DNA of 42,174 bases from positions 1 through 42,174 of the IMG/VR virus record IMGVR_UViG_3300043410_000181, one strand, 5' to 3'. The number at the start of each line of letters is the position of its first letter. Positions within the stretch are counted from its first letter, which is position 1. The position numbers were made by a program, and so were the translations under genes. Source of the DNA: a virus. Positions 34,295 to 41,268 of this stretch are shown here, piece by piece. Under the pieces are notes generated by a model. It was not told the DNA's origin, did not search any database, and saw only the letters and a list, made by a program, of their open reading frames with translations.

Positions 34295-35296
34295 ATGACT
34301 TCTGTTAAGAAGATCGCATTCGCAGTGGTTGCAGCTACTGCCCTTGCAACATCACTAATCGCAACACCTGCAAGTGCTGCAGTAGCTACTACTCTAACTG
34401 TTGGCGGTTCGTCAGCTGTTGGCGGTACTGCTGTATCAGCACCAGTAGCACTTCCAGTTCCTGCAGATAACTCTGTAGATTCTGCTGATGCACTAAAGAT
34501 TGCCCTAACAGGCCTTGACACTGGAACAACTGTTTCTGCTGTCGCAACTAACGGAAAGATCGTTACTGCTCTTTCAACTGGAGATGTACGAGTAACTGCT
34601 TCTGCAGGTGCTTCATCTGTATCAGTTAATACTGGTACTGGTACTACTGCAGACCTATACGTATTTACCACTACTACTGCAGTTGGCACTGTAGCAGTTA
34701 CTGTTGGTGGAAATACTACCACCTATTACTTCCAGGGTACTGCTGGTGCACTAAATGCAATTGAACTTGCTGGTGCTGCTACTGGTGCTGCTGGTACTGT
34801 ATATACTGCAACCGTAAAGGGTGTTGACGTATTTGGTAATGCTAAGGGTAATGCTGCTATCAGCCTTCAGGTTGTGACAAGCACTACATCAACCACTTAT
34901 TCACTAACTACTGATACTGCAACTGCAACTCTTGGTTCAAAGACTCAGGACATCACTCTTCCAGCAACTGGAACTGTACGTCTTATTGCAACTGCAACTG
35001 TTGCTTCTGCTGTAACTGGTCTTGCAACTCCTGTTGCTGTTCGTGTTGCAGATGTAACTGTTCGTGATCTTGCTTCTGAGCTTGCTGCTGAGAAGGCTGC
35101 TCGTGCTGCTGACAAGGTAGCTGCAGATAAGGCTGTTGCTGATGCACTTGCTCTTGTTGCTGCTAAGGATGCAGAACTTGCAAAGGCAAAGGCAGACAAT
35201 GCTGCATCTGTAGATGCTCTAAAGAAGGCATTTAATGCACTTGCAACTAAGTGGAACAAGAAGAATCCAAAGGCAAAGGTTGCACTACTTAAGTAA
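34295..35296 (+). CDS. Secreted Ala/Thr-rich surface-like protein
   Basis: This 333-residue protein has a textbook signal peptide (MTSVKKIAFAVVAATALATS, cut after TPASA). Residues ~30-250 are Ala/Thr/Val/Gly-rich and beta-prone, with immunoglobulin-like or S-layer-like character. Residues ~255-333 are a coiled coil (ELAAEKAARAADKVAADKAV) ending in a basic KWNKKNPKAKVALLK, a tail style I associate with actinobacterial surface proteins. An ATG at 34280 is in frame, but GGAGA is 8 nt before 34295 and gives a proper signal peptide, so I choose 34295. It has its own promoter and terminator. It could coat the host surface, block superinfection or be a host-derived adhesin. Confidence 0.7.
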   Translation: MTSVKKIAFAVVAATALATSLIATPASAAVATTLTVGGSSAVGGTAVSAPVALPVPADNSVDSADALKIALTGLDTGTTVSAVATNGKIVTALSTGDVRVTASAGASSVSVNTGTGTTADLYVFTTTTAVGTVAVTVGGNTTTYYFQGTAGALNAIELAGAATGAAGTVYTATVKGVDVFGNAKGNAAISLQVVTSTTSTTYSLTTDTATATLGSKTQDITLPATGTVRLIATATVASAVTGLATPVAVRVADVTVRDLASELAAEKAARAADKVAADKAVADALALVAAKDAELAKAKADNAASVDALKKAFNALATKWNKKNPKAKVALLK

Positions 35297-35310
35297 TTTA
35301 AGTTAACATC

Positions 35311-35339
35311 AAAGGGACTGGGAAACTGGTCCCTTTTTT
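35311..35339 (+). terminator. Intrinsic terminator after the surface-like protein
   Basis: An 8-bp stem AAAGGGAC/GTCCCTTT (35311-35318 with 35329-35336), 10-nt loop and a T-run to 35339. Together with the promoter at 35391 it fills the 163-nt gap before the RNR gene. Confidence 0.85.
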
Positions 35340-35390
35340 GTTACCGTTTTGTAATATTAATAACTATCAAGTATTACTTGAAGGAGAGTT

Positions 35391-35419
35391 TTGCAAAAAT
35401 AAAAACACTATGCTATAAT
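35391..35419 (+). promoter_or_regulatory. Promoter for the ribonucleotide reductase gene
   Basis: TTGCAA (35391) and TATAAT (35414) are 17 nt apart, with TGC before the -10. Start point near 35426. GGAG precedes the ATG at 35460. No cobalamin riboswitch is apparent: the expected leader of ~34 nt is far too short. Confidence 0.65.
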
Positions 35420-35459
35420 TATTTTCTGATTAATTTTAAAATTACATAAAGGAGCGTAA

Positions 35460-37490
35460 ATGTCAGATTTCTTTTCCTTCAGACTTGCTGAAGAGTTCAT
35501 TGATAAGTACAAGGCTACTGAATCGCCTTTCGGTTTTAGAGACGCTGGTGATAACTCACTAGGAGAGATTACGTTTATTAGAACCTACTCCCGTATTAAA
35601 GATGATGGAACTAAAGAAAGATGGCACGAAGTATGTCGCCGTGTAATTGAGGGTATGTACTCAGTACAAAAGAATCACGCTAAAGAAAATCGTCTTCCAT
35701 GGAATGACTATAAGGCTCAGAAGTCAGCACAGGAAGCATTTGATAGAATGTTTAACCTTAAGTGGACTCCTCCTGGACGTGGTCTATGGTCATTTGGAAC
35801 TCCACTAACAATGGAAAAGCGTAACTCAGCAGCCCTCCAGAACTGTGCTGTGGTCTCTACAAAGGATCTTGATAAGAATGACCCAGGAGCACTATTTGCT
35901 TGGGTTATGGACGCTCTAATGCTTGGTATTGGTGTTGGCTTTGATACACTAGGTCAGGATAAGAACTGGCAGATTTATGCACCTACAGAACCAGCAGTAA
36001 CTTGGCAGATTACAGATGATCGTGAAGGCTGGGTAGAATCTACAAGACTTTTGATTAACTCATTCCTTCGTCCAAACCAGCCAGTACAAGAGTTTGACTA
36101 TTCTATTATTCGCCCATATGGAGCACCTATTAAGGGCTTTGGAGGCACTGCATCAGGACCAGAGCCACTAATTAAGATGCATGAAGCTATCCGTAAGGCA
36201 GTTGGCTCACGAGCAGGAGAAAAGTTTGACTCACGTGCTATTGTAGACATTATTAACCTTATTGGTACTTGTGTTGTTGCTGGTAACGTTCGCCGTTCAG
36301 CTACCCTTGCACTTGGTGTCGATGGCGATGAAGACTTCCTAAACCTAAAGAATGCAGAAGCATTCCCAGAGCGTAACTCATATGATCCAGAAAATCCAGG
36401 TTGGGCATGGATGTCTAATAACTCTATCTCAGCAACTGTTGGGATGGACTACTCAAAGTATGTAGACCGCATCGCAGACAATGGTGAGCCAGGATTTATT
36501 TGGCTAGATGTTGCACGTAACTTTGGTCGTCTAGCAGATCCTGCAGATGGTGCAGACTATCGTGTAGTAGGCTTTAATCCATGTGCAGAACAGCCTCTAG
36601 AGTCATATGAGCTATGTACCCTAGTTGAAGTACACCTAAACCGTCACGAGAGCAAGGAAGACTTCCTACGCACTCTAAAGTTTGCCTATCTATATGGTAA
36701 GACAGTTACTCTTCTACCAACTCACTGGCAGCAGACAAACGGTATCATGCAGAGAAACCGCCGTATTGGAACATCTCTAACTGGCATTGCATCATTTGCA
36801 GATGAAAATGGCCTACCAACTGTTCGTGATTGGATGGATGAAGGATACAATAAGATTCGTTTCTATGATAAGAAGTATTCAGAATGGCTATGTGTTCGTG
36901 AGTCAATTCGTGTAACTACAGTTAAGCCATCTGGCTCTGTATCAATTCTTTCTGGTGCAACTCCAGGCGTTCACTGGGGTCCAGGTGGAAAGCACTACCT
37001 ACGTGCTATTCGATTTGGAAATCAGGATCCAATGATGCACCTATTTAGAGCAGCAGGGTATAAGATTGAAGATGACCTAGTGTCAGCAAATACATCAGTA
37101 GTATACTTCCCAGTTGCATCTGGACAGAAGAGAGCAGAAAAGCAGGTAACACTATTTGAAAAGATTGGTCTAGCTGCTACAACACAGAAGTATTGGTCAG
37201 ATAATGGAGTTTCTGTAACTCTATCATTTGACAAGGAAACAGAGAAGCAGCACATTGCATCAGTCCTCAATATGTATGAGGGGCAACTAAAGGCTGTATC
37301 ATTCCTACCAATGGGAAACACAGTTTACCCACAGCAACCATATACTGAAATTACAGAAGATGAATACAATTCATACATTGGTAGTATTAAGAAGATAGAT
37401 TGGTCAGCAATTTATGATGGAATTGAAAATCTTGAAGCACAGGGAGAGGCATACTGTACTACAGATGCATGCGAACTAAAGATTGTCTAG
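35460..37490 (+). CDS. nrdJ: Class II (adenosylcobalamin-dependent) ribonucleotide reductase
   Basis: This 676-residue monomeric enzyme would convert ribonucleoside triphosphates to deoxy forms using coenzyme B12, like the Lactobacillus RTPR. The active-site loop is N373-P-C375-A-E377 (FNPCAEQPL), giving the thiyl Cys and the Glu general base. The C-terminal redox pair is C666 and C671 (YCTTDACEL), which hands electrons to the active site. Other RTPR signs are TPPGRGLWSFG near residue 100, GNVRRSATLALG near 275 and TTVKPSGSVSILSGATPGVH near 485. No NrdA/NrdB is present, so B12 supply is needed for activity. It is flanked by terminators on both sides, making it a one-gene cassette. Confidence 0.95.
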   Translation: MSDFFSFRLAEEFIDKYKATESPFGFRDAGDNSLGEITFIRTYSRIKDDGTKERWHEVCRRVIEGMYSVQKNHAKENRLPWNDYKAQKSAQEAFDRMFNLKWTPPGRGLWSFGTPLTMEKRNSAALQNCAVVSTKDLDKNDPGALFAWVMDALMLGIGVGFDTLGQDKNWQIYAPTEPAVTWQITDDREGWVESTRLLINSFLRPNQPVQEFDYSIIRPYGAPIKGFGGTASGPEPLIKMHEAIRKAVGSRAGEKFDSRAIVDIINLIGTCVVAGNVRRSATLALGVDGDEDFLNLKNAEAFPERNSYDPENPGWAWMSNNSISATVGMDYSKYVDRIADNGEPGFIWLDVARNFGRLADPADGADYRVVGFNPCAEQPLESYELCTLVEVHLNRHESKEDFLRTLKFAYLYGKTVTLLPTHWQQTNGIMQRNRRIGTSLTGIASFADENGLPTVRDWMDEGYNKIRFYDKKYSEWLCVRESIRVTTVKPSGSVSILSGATPGVHWGPGGKHYLRAIRFGNQDPMMHLFRAAGYKIEDDLVSANTSVVYFPVASGQKRAEKQVTLFEKIGLAATTQKYWSDNGVSVTLSFDKETEKQHIASVLNMYEGQLKAVSFLPMGNTVYPQQPYTEITEDEYNSYIGSIKKIDWSAIYDGIENLEAQGEAYCTTDACELKIV

Positions 37491-37508
37491 TCTAGAGTAA
37501 ATAAAGTT

Positions 37509-37534
37509 AAGGGGCTCCGAAAGGGGCCCTTTTT
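37509..37534 (+). terminator. Intrinsic terminator after nrdJ
   Basis: A 10-bp stem (37509-37518 with 37523-37532; AAGGGGCTCC/GGGGCCCTTT with G-T pairs) closes a GAAA tetraloop and runs into a T tract. It separates the RNR from the next cassette. TATAAT boxes at 37539 and 37551 follow but lack -35 elements. Confidence 0.9.
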
Positions 37535-37590
37535 CTTTTATAATATGATGTATAATAATATTAACTTCTAACCCCAGGAGAAACCCCATC

Positions 37591-40005
37591 TTGAAGAAGT
37601 ATTTTATTCGTTTAGGTATCGTAGGAATTATTTTATTTCTATGGTTAGTTTTTGCACCGTCTGAGACAGCACATGCCGAAGAAGTGACTGTGCAAGTTTC
37701 CCCTGCACAAAATAATGATACATCTACTGTTCAGTCATCAGCAGAGACATCCATAGCTGCTGCAGAAACAGCAATTGCAGAAGCACAAGCATCAATAGAG
37801 TCGGTAGATTTGCAGGCAAATTCACTGTCAAACCAGACACCAGTTGATCAAGCAATACAAAGTGCACAGCAATCTATTGACTCTGTTGCAGCAAATATTG
37901 TAGATGTTCAATCTTCGCTATCTAATTTAAATTTAGCACAACAAGCGGTAGATAGTCAAACTGTTGTAGTAGATTCAGCATCGAATGCTGTATTGCAGCA
38001 AGAATCCGTGGTATCACAAACTGCTCAATCTGTAGAATTGCAAACATTGGTAGTTGAACAAGCACAATCTGATCTATTGATAGCACAAACATCACTACAG
38101 GAAGCATCTGATGCTGTAGATGCACAGATCCCAATTGTTGAGACTGCTCAAGCAAATAAAGATGCTGCACAATCCGTAGTTGACTCCAACACTTCTGCTG
38201 GATTAAAAATGACAGTCTATCAAGATATTGGATATAATAATGCACCCCCAATGGGAGCAGGGACAGTTGTATCAGTAACTACAGACACCAATGGAATTAA
38301 TGAGCCATGGGGTGGAGGTGGACCTGCTAATACATACCCAGAAGACTTCCAAGTTAGATGGCAGGGTATTTGGACACCTCAGTATACTGGAACACAGTGG
38401 ATTTATGCACCAGCAGATGATGGAACAAGATTATATCTTGATGGCCAATTAGTAATTAATGACTGGTTTGATAAAGGTGGTGGTGGTTCTACTGCTGCTG
38501 TTCAAACAACCTCTGGAGTTGGAAAAACATTAGATTTTTGGTTTTATGAAAATGGTGGAGGAGCATCTGTTGCTTTAATGCGTTATACAGGAAATGGGTA
38601 CTGGGAAGTAATTCCAGCATCAGAATTTTCTACATCAAGTGCAACCCCAGAACAGGTGGCTACACTAACATCTGCAGTTCAGATGCTATCTACAGAGCAA
38701 GCAACACTTTCTACTTTGCAACAATCCGAGACTTCTGCAAATAATTTAGTTTTACAAAAGCAAGCCACTGTAATAGATGAGTCCCAAAACCTAACAACTG
38801 CTCAAGAAAACCTAACAACTGCCCAAGAAAACCTAACAATTACTCAAGAAAACCTAACAACTGCTCAAGAAAACCTAACAATTACTCAATCACAGTTACA
38901 GTCTGCAGAGATTTCTGTATCATTAGCAGTTTCTAGCCTTAATGCTTCAGTAGTAACTCTGCAGTCAAATGTAAGCTCTGCTCAATCAGCCTACTCTTCT
39001 GAGGCTAATTACGAAGAGCAGGTAAGGCAAGCTGCCATCGCTGCAGAACAGGCTAGACAGGCTGAGATTGCTAGACTAGCTGCTGAGGCAGAGGCTGCAA
39101 GAATTGCTGCACAACAAGCTTATGAAGCAGAGCAGGCAAGACTTGCTGCAGAAGCACAAGCCAAAGCTGAAGCAGAAGCTAAGGCTGCAGCTGAAAAAGC
39201 AGCAGCAGAAGAGGCTGCAAGGATTGAGGCAGAAAGGATTGCTGCAGAGCAGGCTGCTATAGAACAAGCTGCTGCAGAGGCTAAGGCCAAAGCAGATGCT
39301 GAAGCTGCTGCTCAAGCAGAAGCGGATAGGCTTGCAGCAGAGGCACAAGCTAAGGCTGAAGCGGATGCTCTAGCTCAAGCGGAGGCTGAAGCTGCTGCTC
39401 AACAAGAGCAAGCAACTGATACTCCATTAGATCAGACAGAAACTCCATCTGTAATACAAGTTGATCCAATTCCTTCACAAGATAATTCTACACCAGAAGC
39501 TGTTATAAAAGATGCACTTGCAGATGGAAAGCTAACATCTGAGGAAAAGGCTGCAGTGGTTGATGCACTTGTATCATCCCTTGAGCCAGGACAAGCTTTG
39601 ACAGCAGAGCAGATTAAGGATGCTGGTATTGACTATAAGGATTTGCCACCTGCTACACCAGTTGATGTACGTACAGATGAGAATGGAAATGCTGTAGTTA
39701 TTACAGCACAAGATGCAGCAAATATAGAATTAATTTCTGATCCAGGAGCATTGGTTCAGGAATTATTTAGCGACCCAGGTGCAGCCATCGCTGCTTTGGG
39801 AAGTATTGGGGCTGATATGTCCCCACAAGAAAGAGAAGAAGCAACACACATGGTTGTAGCCACTGTTGTTGCTGCAGGAGCAGCCATGAATGCTATTGGT
39901 TTAGCAGGAGCTGGTGGAGGAAGTGCCCCTTCAGCACCAAGAGGTGGGGGTTCACCTAGTGGTGGAAATTCTGGTGGAACAACAAGGAGAAATGAAAGAT
40001 GGTAA
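37591..40005 (+). CDS. Secreted PA14/coiled-coil protein
   Basis: This 804-residue protein starts with TTG after CAGGAG. Residues 1-29 are a signal peptide (IILFLWLVFAPS core, cut after AHA). Residues 30-200 are coiled coil rich in Gln, Ser and Val. Residues ~201-337 look like a PA14 domain (MTVYQDIGYNN, WTPQYTGTQWIYAPADDGTR, LYLDGQLVINDWF), which binds glycans in adhesins. Residues 400-434 are five heptads of NLTTAQE type. Residues ~465-610 are a long Ala/Glu/Gln-rich coiled coil like TolA. A hydrophobic stretch near 753-778 and an Arg/Gly-rich tail end the protein. The small membrane genes follow with overlapping starts. It may be a lysis, adhesion or surface-display factor; its function is unknown. 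Confidence 0.7.
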   Translation: MKKYFIRLGIVGIILFLWLVFAPSETAHAEEVTVQVSPAQNNDTSTVQSSAETSIAAAETAIAEAQASIESVDLQANSLSNQTPVDQAIQSAQQSIDSVAANIVDVQSSLSNLNLAQQAVDSQTVVVDSASNAVLQQESVVSQTAQSVELQTLVVEQAQSDLLIAQTSLQEASDAVDAQIPIVETAQANKDAAQSVVDSNTSAGLKMTVYQDIGYNNAPPMGAGTVVSVTTDTNGINEPWGGGGPANTYPEDFQVRWQGIWTPQYTGTQWIYAPADDGTRLYLDGQLVINDWFDKGGGGSTAAVQTTSGVGKTLDFWFYENGGGASVALMRYTGNGYWEVIPASEFSTSSATPEQVATLTSAVQMLSTEQATLSTLQQSETSANNLVLQKQATVIDESQNLTTAQENLTTAQENLTITQENLTTAQENLTITQSQLQSAEISVSLAVSSLNASVVTLQSNVSSAQSAYSSEANYEEQVRQAAIAAEQARQAEIARLAAEAEAARIAAQQAYEAEQARLAAEAQAKAEAEAKAAAEKAAAEEAARIEAERIAAEQAAIEQAAAEAKAKADAEAAAQAEADRLAAEAQAKAEADALAQAEAEAAAQQEQATDTPLDQTETPSVIQVDPIPSQDNSTPEAVIKDALADGKLTSEEKAAVVDALVSSLEPGQALTAEQIKDAGIDYKDLPPATPVDVRTDENGNAVVITAQDAANIELISDPGALVQELFSDPGAAIAALGSIGADMSPQEREEATHMVVATVVAAGAAMNAIGLAGAGGGSAPSAPRGGGSPSGGNSGGTTRRNERW
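38788..38892 (+). repeat. Five tandem 21-nt repeats (heptad NLTTAQE)
   Basis: Copies begin at 38788, 38809, 38830, 38851 and 38872. Copies 1 and 4 are identical; the others differ by one or a few bases. They code for seven-residue units in phase with a coiled coil, so slippage changes rod length without a frameshift. Confidence 0.9.
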
Positions 40006-40169
40006 AGTTCTTCAAAGACATGATTGACCAGCTTTGGACACTTCTAGGAATGTTCATTGCATGGGTCGTCCTTGACGGAAGTGCAAAAACAGTAGTTGGG
40101 TATGCGATAGTAGGAACCATGTTTGCATGGATTGTTACCTACCCTATAAGAAATAGAGAGGAAGACTAA
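39999..40169 (+). CDS. Small two-helix membrane protein, holin candidate
   Basis: This 56-residue protein has a short basic/amphipathic start (MVKFFKDMIDQL), two hydrophobic helices (residues ~13-26 LWTLLGMFIAWVVL and ~31-49 TVVGYAIVGTMFAWIV) and a charged tail (RNREED). That is the build of small holins. It overlaps the preceding gene by 7 nt and shares one base with the next. No endolysin is in view, so lysis enzymes probably lie outside the window. Confidence 0.6.
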   Translation: MVKFFKDMIDQLWTLLGMFIAWVVLDGSAKTVVGYAIVGTMFAWIVTYPIRNREED

Positions 40170-40459
40170 TGGCAGCTAAAAAAGAAGCAGGAACAGTGCC
40201 AGCTAAACCCCAGGGCCCAAAGGCTCTGTCTAATGTCCTCATGAGAATCGTTGCTGTATTTGCAGCTAACGGTCTTGGAGTCCTTGGTGCTGGTGCAGTT
40301 ATTGGTATTGACACAGTGCAGGCTGTATGCCTAGCAGGTCTACTTGGTGTAGCTACCGTTGTTGAGAAGCTTGCAAGAGCATTTCTTGATGATGGCAAGC
40401 TTACAATTGCTGAGATCAATGACGCATTCGCTACTGTTGATAAAAAACAAGTTAAATAA
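40169..40459 (+). CDS. Second small membrane protein, holin/antiholin candidate
   Basis: This 96-residue protein has a Lys/Pro-rich N-terminus, two hydrophobic stretches (residues ~24-45 and ~49-66, with FAANGLGVLGAGAVIGI and AVCLAGLLGVATVV) and an acidic C-terminal helix (LDDGKLTIAEINDAFATV). It is coupled to the 56-residue membrane protein. The pair resembles two-gene holin sets of actinobacteriophages; which is holin and which is regulator cannot be said. Confidence 0.58.
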   Translation: MAAKKEAGTVPAKPQGPKALSNVLMRIVAVFAANGLGVLGAGAVIGIDTVQAVCLAGLLGVATVVEKLARAFLDDGKLTIAEINDAFATVDKKQVK

Positions 40460-40475
40460 TCATTTTTGGGGTTAA

Positions 40476-40504
40476 TTGACAAGGTCCCCTAGCTGGTGTA
40501 TACT
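40476..40504 (+). promoter_or_regulatory. Consensus promoter nested in a terminator hairpin
   Basis: TTGACA (40476) and TATACT (40499) are 17 nt apart. The -10 lies in the loop of the inverted repeat 40486-40529. Start point near 40511, so RNA from here lacks the left arm and escapes the hairpin. Confidence 0.7.
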
Positions 40505-40535
40505 ATATATAGGTATCTGAGGCTAGGGGATTTTT
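40486..40535 (+). terminator. Inverted repeat with T-run, read-in terminator candidate
   Basis: Perfect 8-bp arms CCCCTAGC (40486-40493) and GCTAGGGG (40522-40529) enclose a 28-nt loop and are followed by A and six Ts. It would stop RNA coming from the membrane-protein genes. The right arm also supplies AGGGG as ribosome site for the next gene, so folding could hide that site in read-through RNA. Confidence 0.55.
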
Positions 40536-40536
40536 T

Positions 40537-41061
40537 ATGACCTGCATTGTTGCAGCACGACAAAACGATAAGATTTATATGGCAGGTGACAGAGGTGCAT
40601 CTGAAACCAATTTAATTATGTCTCTTACTAGTCCAAAAGTTTGGAAACATGGAGAATATGTTTTTGGTTACTGTGGATCAATGGATGGCGATAGAATGAA
40701 ATATAATTTCAAGCCACCAGCACCAAAGGGTGATGATCTAGATAAGTTTATGTATACTGATTTTCTTATTTCACTACGTGTATTCTATGAAAATTGGTGG
40801 GTAGATGTTTCTAATGATTCTGATTTTGGCTTATTAATTGGAATTCGTGGAAAAATTTATGAACATAATGCCGTAGATATGTCGTTGAATCAATATATGC
40901 ATGATTATATTGCTATGGGTTCAGGATCTGAATATGCATATGGTTCCATGTACTCTACTGAAGGACTAAAGGATACACGTAAGCGTGTAATGAAAGCAGT
41001 AGGTGCTGCAATAAAATTTTCAACTTCTTGCCAAGGTCCAGTTGACATTGTCACCTCTTAG
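40537..41061 (+). CDS. Proteasome beta/HslV-like Ntn-hydrolase
   Basis: This 174-residue protein has the length of HslV. After Met removal Thr2 becomes residue 1 (TCIVAARQNDKIYMAGDRGA), Asp18 becomes D17 and Lys34 becomes K33, the exact T1/D17/K33 set of proteasome-type peptidases. A GSG at residues 128-130 (MGSGSEYAYGSM) matches the GSG near Ser129 of 20S beta subunits. The Ntn fold strands FGYCGSMDG and FGLLIGIRGKIYE are in place. No HslU, Mpa/ARC-like ATPase or alpha subunit is in the window, so it would be a stand-alone hydrolase. Substrate unknown. It has its own promoter. Confidence 0.85.
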   Translation: MTCIVAARQNDKIYMAGDRGASETNLIMSLTSPKVWKHGEYVFGYCGSMDGDRMKYNFKPPAPKGDDLDKFMYTDFLISLRVFYENWWVDVSNDSDFGLLIGIRGKIYEHNAVDMSLNQYMHDYIAMGSGSEYAYGSMYSTEGLKDTRKRVMKAVGAAIKFSTSCQGPVDIVTS

Positions 41062-41070
41062 TGTTATACT
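41042..41070 (+). promoter_or_regulatory. Consensus promoter giving a leaderless mRNA
   Basis: TTGACA (41042) and TATACT (41065) are 17 nt apart with a TGT extended -10. The -10 ends 6 nt before the ATG at 41077, so the start point coincides with the start codon. Confidence 0.72.
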
Positions 41071-41076
41071 AAATAC

Positions 41077-41256
41077 ATGACAGATAAAAACTTTGATGAG
41101 TTGTGGGATTGGCTACAACACGGTATTGAAAAGGGATGGGTAACTGAACCATTCTGCTACACCCATGAGGGTGATCCATATATGACAGAAGAAGAAGAAC
41201 AAGAGTGGGAAGACGGTGGAGATCCGTGTTGCCCAGTAATTAAACTACTACAATAA
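41077..41256 (+). CDS. Leaderless small acidic Cys-containing protein, 59 residues
   Basis: The ATG lies 7 nt after the -10 box and no ribosome site precedes it, so the mRNA is probably leaderless, a common actinobacterial mode. The protein is acidic: WDWLQHGIEKGWVTEPFC, then CYTHEGDPYMTEEEEQ and a closing DPCCPVIKLL. C27, His30 and the C51-C52 pair could bind metal. The composition (Trp, Gly, Pro, Cys) is not that of random sequence. Function unknown; similar small proteins occur in phages by my recollection. Confidence 0.7.
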   Translation: MTDKNFDELWDWLQHGIEKGWVTEPFCYTHEGDPYMTEEEEQEWEDGGDPCCPVIKLLQ

Positions 41257-41268
41257 AGGTAAAAGGGT

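Noticed and set aside
35340-35459. Cobalamin riboswitch before the B12-dependent RNR
   Set aside because: The leader after the promoter is ~34 nt and the whole gap is 163 nt, mostly terminator and promoter; no B12-box-like sequence was seen.
38788-38892. Regular 21-nt repeats as a CRISPR-like array
   Set aside because: There are no spacers; the repeats are contiguous and in frame, coding for coiled-coil heptads.
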